A model generated the notes under the pieces. It ran no database searches. It worked only from the letters and a program-made list of their open reading frames with translations, and was not told the DNA's origin. Below, piece after piece: positions 36,893 to 45,418 of a stretch of DNA of 64,000 nucleotides; the stretch's first letter is position 1, and each line of letters starts with the position of its first letter. Source of the DNA: Candidatus Binatia bacterium (lineage in GTDB: Bacteria; Desulfobacterota; Binatia; UBA12015); assembly GCA_029243485.1 (NCBI GenBank), contig JAQWRY010000062.1, forward strand, positions 62,001 through 126,000. Direction: 5' to 3'. The translations under genes and the position numbers were made by a program.

Positions 36893-37189
36893 CCGCACGG
36901 ATCGCATCGTTCTCGGCGACGCGCGGGACTCCGAAGACCGCCTTCACACCGTTGCCTAGGAACTGAGTGACCATGCCACCGTGACTCTGAACCGCCTCGC
37001 GAGCGGCCGCGTAGTAGCTCTCCATGAAGCGGCGAGCCGACTCTGGGTCGAGCCGCTCATGCAGCCCGCTCGACCCGACTAGGCCCGCGAACAGGATCGA
37101 CACGACCTCGCGGGCGCCGATGGACTCGGTCGGAGGGGGCGGCGATGGCGCCCCACAAGGCGGAGCACCTCACTCATTGCAGACCTTCT
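36893..37189 (-). pseudogene. N-terminal fragment of a class III nucleotide cyclase
   Basis: VVSILFAGLVGSSGLHERLD, PESARRFMESYYAAAREAV, GGMVTQFLGNGVKAVFGVPR are unmistakable class III adenylate/guanylate cyclase core segments (the second metal Asp of GDG is Asn here: FLGNGV). Upstream, the zinc-ribbon that usually precedes the domain survives as VCNE-stop-GAPPCGAP, with a TGA where the second Cys of an ECG motif should be. The rest of the catalytic domain is missing. Confidence 0.7.
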
Positions 37190-37387
37190 AGTTCGTCTGC
37201 AGCCCGGCGCACACTGCGTGCAGGAAGGGCAGGTCATCGGCCGATCTCGCGCAGCGGCAGAGCGGCTCGTCCTCCTCTATGGAAGAGTCGCCACCCCGTC
37301 CACCGCGACCCCGAATCATGCCCATAGCCAGGCGTCATCCCGTCCCGACTATGATGCCCCGGCTCCGCGAACTCCACCGGCCGAGGC

Positions 37388-39355
37388 TCAGCCTACGGTG
37401 CTGCACGCCATCGACTCCGGTGCCTTCTCCCCTATCGCATCCCCGATCTTCTCTAGGAGCTTGTCGATCGGGCACGGCTTCTGGATGACACCGGCGAGAC
37501 CGGCGCCACGAAAGCGGTCGACGATCTCCTGCTCCGCGAAGCCGCTCGCCAGAACGACCCGAACGTCGCTGCGGATCTTGCGGAGTTCGTGGAAGACCTC
37601 TTCGCCATCGAGTTTCGGCATACTGAGGTCGAGTAGAACGCAGTCGACCGAATCGGGCTCTCGACGGAAGATGTCGAGCGCCTTCATCCCATCAGACGCC
37701 AGGGTGACGGTGTAGCCCGAACCTTCCAAGATGCTCGCCAGAACCTCGCGCACGCTGGGCTCGTCATCCACGACTAGGATATGCGCGTGGCGCCCACCGG
37801 GAGCCCCCTCGTCCGCCGGCGCGTCCTCCGCCGCGGGCGGGGCCGCGCTCGGCAGGAGAACCTCGAAACTCGTCCCCCGCCCCTCTTCGCTCTCGACACG
37901 GATCGCACCCTTGTGTTGCCGCACGATGCCCTGAACCGCCGAAAGACCGAGGCCACGACCGTTCGCCTTCGTCGAGAAGAATGGATCGAAGACCTTGGCT
38001 CTCGTCGCGGAGTTCATTCCCGAGCCTGTATCGCGCACGACCAGGCAGACGTACTCCCCCGCCACCAGACTCAGGCCCGGGTAACGGAGCTGGAGGTCCC
38101 GCTCCGTGCAGCGCTGGGTTTCCGTGGAGATGACGATCCGCCCGGTGTCGTTTCCCAGCGCCTCCGAGGCATTCGTGATCAGGTTCATGATCACCTGCCG
38201 AAGCTGGCTCCGGTCCGCCATTACGCCCTGGCGCGTCGCGTCCAACTGGTAGACCAGCGTCGCCTTCTTCGACAACGCGACCTGCAGCAAGCCACCGAGC
38301 TCCCTGACCAAGCTGTTGCACTCGAGCGGCTCTCTCGACACCGAACCCCGGCCTGCGTACGCGAGCAACTGACTGCAGAGGTCGGTTGCGCTGACAGTCG
38401 CGCTCGCGATCTCCTTCAGCATCTCCGTGCCCGCCAGTTGCGGCGGGAGCTTCGCCAGGGCCAGCTCTGCGTTGCCTAGAATGACCGCCAGCAAGTTGTT
38501 GAAGTCGTGTGCGATGCCTCCGGCGAGGATGCCGACAGCCTCCATCTTCGCCGCTTGGCTCAGCTGCTCTTCGAGGCGGTCGCGTTCGACGGCGAGACCA
38601 ACCATCCGTGCCGCGATCTCGAGGCCGTCCATCTGCGCCTGCGTCGGCACCCTCGGGGTCACGCTGTACAGGGCCATCGCGCCGAGTACGGTGCCACTGG
38701 CCGCGGTAACGGGCTGCGACCAGCACGCCGAAACCCCGGCGATCGCCGCAGCGCCACGAAGGTCCTTCCACAGGGGGTCTGTTCCGATGTTCTCGACGAC
38801 GACCGGAACGTTCCAGAACGCCGCCGTGCCGCAGGAACCGACCGTGGGACCGATCCGGAGGCCTTCGACCGCGTCGTTGTACGCGGCAGGGAGACTCGGG
38901 CCCGCGCCGACGCTGACGTGTTCCTGGCGGGCATCCACGAGAAGGATGGAACATCGCATGCCGGGGTTCTGCCCCTCGACGATGTGCACCATCGCTTCGA
39001 GAGTCTCGCCGATCGTAGTGCGCGGCTGCACGTCGTCGGGCGACGGCTGGGTGACCGTGTCGGATGCCCGTGCCGGAAGACCGAGGATCGCGACAGAGTC
39101 GGCCTCGGTCCGCACCTCCCAACGAAATGAAATCCATTCACCAGATCTCGTGCGATGCCGGGCAACAGCACAGCCCTCTCCCGCATCGACGGCCGACTTC
39201 AACTGACGGCAGTCGTCTGGGTGGATCCAGTCGAGGAGAGGCTTCCCACCCAGCTCCCCGCTCTCGAACCCGAACTCGTCGGTGAACGTCCGGTTCACCC
39301 GAACCTGCGCGGCAGGACCCTTCACCCTCAAAATCATCGGTGGATTGAACGACAT
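37388..39355 (-). CDS. Hybrid sensor histidine kinase (PAS-GAF-HK-REC)
   Basis: A 655-residue soluble sensor. PAS-like domain (about 1-95), GAF domain (about 115-255, GSCGTAAFWNVPVVVENI), NtrB-type dimerisation helix with phospho-His283 in GGIAHDFNNLLAVILGNAE, ATPase domain with N-box NLITNASEAL (391-400), G1 DTGSGM and G2 GRGLGLSAVQGIV, then a C-terminal receiver with D530/D531 and phospho-acceptor D576 (CVLLDLSMPKLDG). No membrane span. No cognate output gene is adjacent, so the phosphate probably passes to a distant regulator. Confidence 0.92.
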   Translation of the reverse strand: MSFNPPMILRVKGPAAQVRVNRTFTDEFGFESGELGGKPLLDWIHPDDCRQLKSAVDAGEGCAVARHRTRSGEWISFRWEVRTEADSVAILGLPARASDTVTQPSPDDVQPRTTIGETLEAMVHIVEGQNPGMRCSILLVDARQEHVSVGAGPSLPAAYNDAVEGLRIGPTVGSCGTAAFWNVPVVVENIGTDPLWKDLRGAAAIAGVSACWSQPVTAASGTVLGAMALYSVTPRVPTQAQMDGLEIAARMVGLAVERDRLEEQLSQAAKMEAVGILAGGIAHDFNNLLAVILGNAELALAKLPPQLAGTEMLKEIASATVSATDLCSQLLAYAGRGSVSREPLECNSLVRELGGLLQVALSKKATLVYQLDATRQGVMADRSQLRQVIMNLITNASEALGNDTGRIVISTETQRCTERDLQLRYPGLSLVAGEYVCLVVRDTGSGMNSATRAKVFDPFFSTKANGRGLGLSAVQGIVRQHKGAIRVESEEGRGTSFEVLLPSAAPPAAEDAPADEGAPGGRHAHILVVDDEPSVREVLASILEGSGYTVTLASDGMKALDIFRREPDSVDCVLLDLSMPKLDGEEVFHELRKIRSDVRVVLASGFAEQEIVDRFRGAGLAGVIQKPCPIDKLLEKIGDAIGEKAPESMACSTVG

Positions 39356-39419
39356 GAGGGCCAGTATGCTCTGTCAAAGGATCAGATGCCAGAAACCGGC
39401 CTGGGGGCCGCTCCGGCTC

Positions 39420-39845
39420 CTACCTATCGATTCTTTTCACCCTCTGCATGGCCGCCTGATACCGCGGAATCAGGACCGCCCACCGAGATCGCAGCTCGAC
39501 CTGCGCGGCCTGGAGATCAGCCGGCATCGCGCCCTCGAGGACGGGCGCCCGCTCCATCTTCTGCTTCATCCTCTCGCCCTCGGTCGAGCACCGCAGCCCC
39601 TCCTCCGAATACCGCGCGAGGAACTCATCCATCCGCTCACACGAGGCCGTGGCTCCGAGCATGCACGTCGGCAGGGCCTCTTCGATCCCGGCGAGCGAGT
39701 GCTCCATCTCATCGGCGCACAGCTGCTGCTCTGCGAAGAATGTCCGGAACGCGGAGTGCACTTCTTCCATCGTCATCTCGGCGTGAACGGGCCCGCCGAG
39801 GCCCAGGGCGGCCACGACGGTGAGCACGGCAACGAAGCGGTTCAT
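39420..39845 (-). CDS. Small secreted protein of unknown function
   Basis: A 141-residue protein from the ATG at 39845. A signal peptide is clear: basic MNR, hydrophobic VAVLTVVAALGLGG, cleavage after PVHA. The mature part is helical and contains four Cys (QQLCADE, PTCMLG, ASCERM, LRCSTEG), consistent with two disulphides in a periplasmic helical bundle. No family recognised. It is 65 bases upstream of nothing obvious and lies after the hybrid kinase; cotranscription is not evident. Confidence 0.6.
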   Translation of the reverse strand: MNRFVAVLTVVAALGLGGPVHAEMTMEEVHSAFRTFFAEQQLCADEMEHSLAGIEEALPTCMLGATASCERMDEFLARYSEEGLRCSTEGERMKQKMERAPVLEGAMPADLQAAQVELRSRWAVLIPRYQAAMQRVKRIDR

Positions 39846-39930
39846 GATGCGACGCCTAGCCAGACGGGCCCACGAGAGCAACACGCGTCAGGCCGGCAAG
39901 CGCACGATCACCCGACTCTGCCCCACCTTG

Positions 39931-40224
39931 TCGGCCCGACCCAGGTCTCGGATGAACCCGAGCTGGCGCACCAGAAGATCAAGAAGTACCCGGTCGGCGA
40001 GGCCCGCGTTCCGAGCGAGCGCGGACGATTCACGAGGCGGTCGGGCAGCGACGTGATCGTCGCGCATCGGCTTCTAAAGAACGGCGTGGAGTCCGACGAG
40101 TACATCTGGCTGACCGCTCCAGCGGTCGAGGCCCTCACACTCCCACGCGCTCCCACCTTCGAGGCGACCTGCGGGACGTTCGACCAGATCGGACGCATCG
40201 ACGGCCAGGTCGCGTCCGACCGGA
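39931..40224 (+). pseudogene. Fragment of a DUF2652-type protein
   Basis: One frame reads [52 protein letters not shown]. The motif DVIVAHRLLKN is the signature of DUF2652, a family related to nucleotide cyclase folds. Nothing before it has a start or the rest of the domain, and it runs without a stop into a frame-shifted fragment of another gene at 40225. Confidence 0.55.
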
Positions 40225-40401
40225 AAGGACTGGTACGACCGCATCCAGGCGGGCCAGGGTGTCGGCGAGACGCATCCGCTCCTCTCTCCCCACGACGAGT
40301 TCGTGGACTACGAAACGTTTGACATTGGAAACCTCGACGTCTCCAAGGCGAAAACAGGCAGCATGCTGCCCGGTGAGTACGCCCGCGAACTCAGAGCAGC
40401 C
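40225..40401 (+). pseudogene. Fragment of a DUF3604 protein
   Basis: [48 protein letters not shown] matches the middle of DUF3604 proteins (secreted metal-dependent hydrolase-like family): SPHDEF-x-D-Y-E-x-x-D and MLPxEYAR are conserved. Only about 59 codons survive; the frame then runs antisense through the SGNH gene. Confidence 0.55.
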
Positions 40402-40407
40402 CAGCAA

Positions 40408-41451
40408 TCAGGGAGCGACGAGTTCGGGGCGCGACGCGAGGAATACCGCGATCTCGCGAGCGGCCAGCGCCTGCCCAGCCGGTGCGAGGTGCTCGTCCGT
40501 GTCCCAGTATAACCGCTCCGCCGCCGCCTTGAACGGGGGAAGAAGGTCGAGCATCGTGATCCCGCGGGAAGCGTAGTACTCGCGCAAGAGCTCTTGCGGC
40601 CTCCGGGCCTGCAACATCGACTCGTCCACCTCGAGCTGCCAACTCGCGTAGAGAGCGTGATGAAGTTCGTTCACCTGAAGCGTATGCGGGAACACCACCG
40701 GGACGACGACCGCGCCGAGGGCGTGGGCCCGCAGCAGGATTTCATCGAGCACAACGATCGTATTGGCCCACGCCCTCTGCGCGCAGTCCGAATCCACGAG
40801 CAGCGTCTCTCTGTAGTACGACGGCCGGCTCTCACCGAGTCCGAGCACCCACGGGTTCACTTCGAAACGCTTTGCGCGCCCGATGTCTTCCACCGGAATT
40901 CCGCGCGCTTCGAGCGCCGACCAATCGAAGTCCGGGCTTCGCATCGCGTACCGACGGGCGAGGTCTTCGAGGTACAGCAGAAGGAAGCTGGTGCGCCACA
41001 GGTCTCGCCCAAGAGGCGACAGTGTCGCCTCCCGCATCACCTGATCGATCTCCCGGGTACATCCGAGATCCAGCAGATCGTTCCCGACGTAGTGAGAGAC
41101 CAGAATGACATCGGGCCGGAAATCCTGCGCGGCCTCGACGAAGAGCTCAAGATAGCCATGGGGGCCGATGCCCGGGCGGGACGGGTTCAGGATCTGAATG
41201 CCCCATTCTCTCACCTGCTCCAAAAGGTGATCGTGGATGTCCTCGTGCGCCGGGAGTCGCGAGAAGAACGAGTCACCGAGAATCAGCAATTTCGGCCCGC
41301 TTCCTCCCGCGCCCGTTACCCATCGCTGATGGCTCGTCGTCGAGGGAAACCCCAAGCGAAGTGCGAGTTCCCCGGAAAGAACCGCGAGGACGACCAGCAC
41401 GAACGTCGTTACGCAGACGACGAACCGACGTTTTGCACGCAGATGCTTCAT
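40408..41451 (-). CDS. SGNH/GDSL-fold membrane-anchored hydrolase or acetyltransferase
   Basis: A 347-residue protein with a basic N-terminus and one span (residues 11-30), then an extracytoplasmic SGNH domain: [12 protein letters not shown] (Ser61 in the GDS block), [13 protein letters not shown] (GND block at 123-125) and [13 protein letters not shown] (catalytic Asp/His near the C-terminus). Such anchored SGNH proteins (AlgJ/AlgX-like or esterases) acetylate or deacetylate surface sugars. The ATG at 41451 has GGAG seven bases upstream; the longer frame upstream lacks support. Divergent from the DUF4838 glycosidase-like gene. Confidence 0.8.
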   Translation of the reverse strand: MKHLRAKRRFVVCVTTFVLVVLAVLSGELALRLGFPSTTSHQRWVTGAGGSGPKLLILGDSFFSRLPAHEDIHDHLLEQVREWGIQILNPSRPGIGPHGYLELFVEAAQDFRPDVILVSHYVGNDLLDLGCTREIDQVMREATLSPLGRDLWRTSFLLLYLEDLARRYAMRSPDFDWSALEARGIPVEDIGRAKRFEVNPWVLGLGESRPSYYRETLLVDSDCAQRAWANTIVVLDEILLRAHALGAVVVPVVFPHTLQVNELHHALYASWQLEVDESMLQARRPQELLREYYASRGITMLDLLPPFKAAAERLYWDTDEHLAPAGQALAAREIAVFLASRPELVAP

Positions 41452-41567
41452 AAAATTCTCCACTCGAACGGGTGGGTACGAATTCCAATGGACTCTCCGT
41501 TGCGCCAACCCTTTCATTCGACGGTGGTGCGCGGCCCCGCAGACCTGTAGACAATCGATTCCTCCCA

Positions 41568-43682
41568 ATGGTGCCCGCACTCTTGCCGCGACTACGGTTC
41601 ACAGGCTCCACCCTTGCCGTGCGAGCCACGCTCATGACGCTCGCATGCGCACTCCTCGCGTCGCAGGCGACCGCAGCCGACGAGCCCGCGGCGCCGATCG
41701 CACCGGCCGCTGCGACGGTGACCTTGGTCGCGAAAGGCAAGACCCCCTGGCACCTGGTGAACCGCTCGAAGGAGTCGACGCCGGTCACCTTCGCCGCGAA
41801 GGAGCTGCGCGACTACATCGAGAAGATATCGGGAGTCAGCATCGGACGGCGCGAGCCTTCGGGCGACGGCCCGGAGATCGTGATCGGCCTGCGAGAGAAC
41901 CTCTCCGCGAACGACACGGCGATGTTGCCGCCCGCCGCGGACGGACACGACGGATACGCGATTACGCTACGAGGCGAGACCGAAGGCGCGCCCGCGCGTA
42001 TCGTCATCGGCGCCGACAACGAGCGGGGCGCGGTCTACGCGGCCTACGACCTGCTCGAACGACTCGGCTGGCGCTGGGTCCACCCAGACCTCGACCCCAG
42101 AGACAGCGAGGTCATTCCTAAGAGCGACATCGTCTCGCTCCCTGCCGAGTCCTGGTCGGTCGCTTCCCCCATGAAGATCCGCACCTTGAATTGGTTCGAG
42201 TGGCGACAGCGCGGCGGAGAGGATCCGAAGACGAGCCCGGAAGCGCTTCGAGCCCAGGTCGATTGGGCGATGAAGTCCCGGTACAACACCTTAGCCTCCT
42301 CTTCATCGGAGTTGGAGCCCGACCACCCTTTCTACATCGCGCTAAAGGCCGCGGACGAGCGCGGCATGATGCGTCAGATCGGCGGGCACAACTTCGCGGT
42401 GTTCTTCCCCAACGACCCGAAGACGTTCGCGGAGCATCCCGAGTGGTTTGGGATGCGCAACGGCGAACGCGTCGGGCACAGCCACTACGGGAATCAATTC
42501 TGCTGGAGCAACGAAGGCGCGCAGAAGCACTTCGTGGACAACATCGATGCCTTCATCCAGGCGCGGCCCGAGATCGACGTACTGCCGCTCTACGGATTGG
42601 ATGACGGCCGATTCTGCGAGTGCCCTGCGTGTTCCGAGGCCTCGCCGACCGACAACATGATCAACCTGATCAACGCCGTCGTGGAGCGACTCGAGGAGAC
42701 CGCGCCCCACGTCACGGTCGAGACACTCGGCGGATACAAGAACAGCTCTGCCCTCCCCAAGACGGCCAAGCCACACGATCGGCTCCGCGTCGAGATCGCC
42801 TTCTGGGGCCGAAACCCCACAACGGGCTACGACGTGCAGCGCTATCTGCACGGAAAGCTCAAGAGCTGGGCTCGGGCCTACGACGGCCGCCTCACCATCT
42901 ACCAGTACTACAGCGATAACTTCGCCGGCCCGTGGATGTCCGCACCATACACCAAGCAAATGCTCGGCGACCGGAAGTTCCTCCTGGGCTTGGGAGCGGA
43001 CGGCTTCATGAACCTGCTCTACCCCGATGGCTTCTGGTGGCGAGAGAGCCTGAACGCCTACCTCGCCGGCCGTTCCTTCTACGACGTTTCAATCGACCCG
43101 AATGAACTACTCGAAGACTACGCCCGCTCGTACTACGGACCCGACGCCGGGCCCCTGATGGCCAAGTACTACGCAGAGTGGGCAGCGAACCCGGTCCTCG
43201 CGAGCCGTAGCCGATCCGGCACCCGGCCCGAGCACCGCAAAATGATCGCCGACCAACGCAGAGACCTCATCGACCCCGCCCTCGCGGCGAGCGCGGACCA
43301 ACCCGTCTACCGCTATCGGGTCGAGAAGGCGGAGAAGCTGCACCGCATGGCCGAAGAAGTGATGGAGCTCCAGCTGATCGCGATGGAGGTCACTGAGTTG
43401 CGCGAGTCGTCCCATCGAGACGCCGCCATCAACCTCCTTGCAACCTCGGACAAGCAACGCGAAGTGGTCCGAGAACTCGCGCGATCCCTGGAGGCGGAAA
43501 ACGCCGGCATCATGCACTTCGACGACTTCGTCCTGCGCGCGACAGTGCGCCTGCGCGACGAAGCGGGGAAGCTCAAGGAATCGCCGAAGGCCAAACCCAA
43601 ACCCGCGCCTAAGCCGAAAAAAGCAGCCGCTCCGCGTTCCCCCGCAGAATCGCGTGACGCACCTCCGGACGCTTCTCCGTAA
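41568..43682 (+). CDS. Secreted DUF4838 glycoside-hydrolase-like protein
   Basis: A 704-residue exported protein. Signal peptide ends at TAA-DEP (ATLMTLACALLASQATAA). Residues about 50-190 form the GH20/GH67-like N-terminal alpha-beta domain (FAAKELRDYIEKISGVSI, GADNERGAVYAAYDLLERLG). The DUF4838 core follows, with LPLYGLDDGRFCECPACSEA and NMINLINAVVERLEE and FWGRNPTTGYDVQRY. Related proteins belong to alpha-glucuronidase/hexosaminidase-like clans. The C-terminal tail after residue 675 is Lys/Pro/Ala-rich and its last 24 codons overlap the convergent amidohydrolase gene by 74 bases. Start at ATG 41568 fits the signal peptide. Confidence 0.82.
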   Translation: MVPALLPRLRFTGSTLAVRATLMTLACALLASQATAADEPAAPIAPAAATVTLVAKGKTPWHLVNRSKESTPVTFAAKELRDYIEKISGVSIGRREPSGDGPEIVIGLRENLSANDTAMLPPAADGHDGYAITLRGETEGAPARIVIGADNERGAVYAAYDLLERLGWRWVHPDLDPRDSEVIPKSDIVSLPAESWSVASPMKIRTLNWFEWRQRGGEDPKTSPEALRAQVDWAMKSRYNTLASSSSELEPDHPFYIALKAADERGMMRQIGGHNFAVFFPNDPKTFAEHPEWFGMRNGERVGHSHYGNQFCWSNEGAQKHFVDNIDAFIQARPEIDVLPLYGLDDGRFCECPACSEASPTDNMINLINAVVERLEETAPHVTVETLGGYKNSSALPKTAKPHDRLRVEIAFWGRNPTTGYDVQRYLHGKLKSWARAYDGRLTIYQYYSDNFAGPWMSAPYTKQMLGDRKFLLGLGADGFMNLLYPDGFWWRESLNAYLAGRSFYDVSIDPNELLEDYARSYYGPDAGPLMAKYYAEWAANPVLASRSRSGTRPEHRKMIADQRRDLIDPALAASADQPVYRYRVEKAEKLHRMAEEVMELQLIAMEVTELRESSHRDAAINLLATSDKQREVVRELARSLEAENAGIMHFDDFVLRATVRLRDEAGKLKESPKAKPKPAPKPKKAAAPRSPAESRDAPPDASP

Positions 43683-44805
43683 TGATCAGGACCTTCGCGA
43701 GCGTCGCTCCCAGGTGATAGAAGGGCCAGTCCGTTCCGAAGAGAAGGCGATCCGGGCCAACCTCACGCGTCAGCCGGTCGAGCACCGTGACGCCCTGCCC
43801 GTGGATCCCGAGCCACGCGTTCGGGTAACGCCGACCGAGCACCATCGCATCCTCGACGTCGCGCGCACCCGCATGACCCAGCACGAAGTTCACGTTCGGA
43901 TGCTCTGCGAGCATCGGCTCGTAGCCACGCATCATCGTGAACTGGTGTGCATAACCTGGCTCGATCCCCGCCCGCCCCCCGTGGAGGAACACGACAAGCC
44001 CGAGCCGGCCACACTCTTCGTAGATCTCCATCGCCTTCGGATCGTCGGGGAAGTAGCGCTGGCCAGCCGGATGCAGCTTGACCATCCGCGCGCCCCGAGC
44101 GGCCTGGCGTCGTAGCTTCTCCCGCCACTCGTCGTCCCCGAGATGGACGGACGCCCCGCGAATGAACCGTTCCTGGGAACCCGACGCATCGATGGCATCC
44201 AGCCAGCGGTCCGCGAGATCGTCGCCGAATGGAAGCCCGAACGCGATCGGTAGGATCGCAGCCTTCTCGACACCGACATCATCCATCTCGGCGACCAGGT
44301 TCGGCAGCGTCTGCGTCTCGGACGCCGCGCTCCCCCAGAGCAACCGCGCCACCGCGTCGTACCGCAGCGCGCTCAAATCGTCCGCACCGAAGTTGCTGTT
44401 GATGTAGACGTCGAGATCCAGATCGCAGCCCGGATCGCTGCCATCACAATCGAGCAGATGCTCAACCCGCTCGGTCCGCGCCTGGAGATCGATGTCGGGA
44501 GCGAAGAGGAGCGACATCCCGAGATGCGCGTGGAGATCGATAGCGCGCGGTACGGTGTCGTCCACGAGCCGCAACCGGCCGCGCCCATCCACCTCGAACC
44601 ACGGCAGTTCCGCCAGGCCCCGGTACCCGTCGTACCGCTGCACGCCGAACGGGCCCTTCCCCGAGGCGATCCGCTCCGCCTCCCGTTGTGCATCGAGGCC
44701 GGCGGCGTCTTCTTCGGAGTAGCGCGTTCGATCCACACATCCGGGCGACGACGCCAAACCGAGGAAGAGGAGCTGGCCGAACTGGCGGCGGCTGACGGTT
44801 CTCAT
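43609..44805 (-). CDS. Tat-exported amidohydrolase_2 family protein
   Basis: A 398-residue protein. The N-terminus SRRQFGQLLFLGLASSPGC is a twin-arginine signal with a possible, atypical lipobox. The TIM barrel shows AIDLHAHLGMSLLFA (HxH metal motif), MVKLHPAGQRYFPDD, VFLHGGRAG, VLGHAGARDVEDAM and FGTDWPFYHLG, all hallmarks of the Amidohydro_2 family. It probably acts in the periplasm on an unknown small substrate. ATG 44805 is chosen because it begins the Tat signal; the frame extends 25 codons upstream without character. Its 3' end overlaps the DUF4838 gene. Confidence 0.85.
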   Translation of the reverse strand: MRTVSRRQFGQLLFLGLASSPGCVDRTRYSEEDAAGLDAQREAERIASGKGPFGVQRYDGYRGLAELPWFEVDGRGRLRLVDDTVPRAIDLHAHLGMSLLFAPDIDLQARTERVEHLLDCDGSDPGCDLDLDVYINSNFGADDLSALRYDAVARLLWGSAASETQTLPNLVAEMDDVGVEKAAILPIAFGLPFGDDLADRWLDAIDASGSQERFIRGASVHLGDDEWREKLRRQAARGARMVKLHPAGQRYFPDDPKAMEIYEECGRLGLVVFLHGGRAGIEPGYAHQFTMMRGYEPMLAEHPNVNFVLGHAGARDVEDAMVLGRRYPNAWLGIHGQGVTVLDRLTREVGPDRLLFGTDWPFYHLGATLAKVLIITEKRPEVRHAILRGNAERLLFSA

Positions 44806-44911
44806 CGAGCCGGAGTCTCCCCGAATTGGCCCCCGTCGCGCAACTTCCGACCCGTTGGCCGCAACGACGCCTTCGTGCAAGCGTCGGAACCCCTAACAAG
44901 GAGGAATCCCC

Positions 44912-45418
44912 ATGCCCATGTCCGACTACATGAAACGGCTTCGTGCCCGGATCGGGCATGAGATGCTGCTGATCCCCACGACCGCCATCCTCACCTTCGA
45001 CGAGCAGGATCGGGTGCTTCTCGTGCGCCACGGGGACGTCCTGCGCTGGACGACGGCGGGCGGAGCGATCGAGCCGGAGGAGCGCCCGAGCGATGCGGCC
45101 GTTCGCGAGATGTGGGAAGAGACGGGGCTGCACGTCGAACTAACCCGCGTGCTTGGGATCTACGGCGGACCGGAGTTCAACACGCGGTACTCCAACGGCG
45201 ACCTCGTCACGTTCACGATGATCGTCTTCGAGGGCGAGAAGATCGGCGGCGAGGAACGCCCCGACGGCGACGAAACGCTCGAGATCCGCTACTTCGCCCG
45301 ATCCGAGATCGCGACTCTCGACACCCAGCCCTGGGTGCCCGCGGTGCTGGATGACGTTTTTACGCAACGAGAACGCACGCACTTCGCGCCTCCCACGTGG
45401 CACCCGTCTCAGTCGTAG
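44912..45418 (+). CDS. NUDIX hydrolase
   Basis: A 168-residue protein with a full NUDIX box: G51-x5-E57-x7-R65-E66-x-x-E69-E70-x-G72. Members hydrolyse nucleoside diphosphates linked to another moiety, needing Mg. GGHALR-like flanks are absent; RWTTAGGAIEPEERPSDAAV is the box start. A strong ribosome site AAGGAGG precedes the ATG. Single gene, ending 10 bases inside the convergent ABC permease gene. Confidence 0.92.
   Translation: MPMSDYMKRLRARIGHEMLLIPTTAILTFDEQDRVLLVRHGDVLRWTTAGGAIEPEERPSDAAVREMWEETGLHVELTRVLGIYGGPEFNTRYSNGDLVTFTMIVFEGEKIGGEERPDGDETLEIRYFARSEIATLDTQPWVPAVLDDVFTQRERTHFAPPTWHPSQS

Noticed and set aside
37190-37387. Possible gene between the cyclase remnant and the hybrid kinase
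   Set aside because: About 200 bases; only short frames without start sites or similarity.
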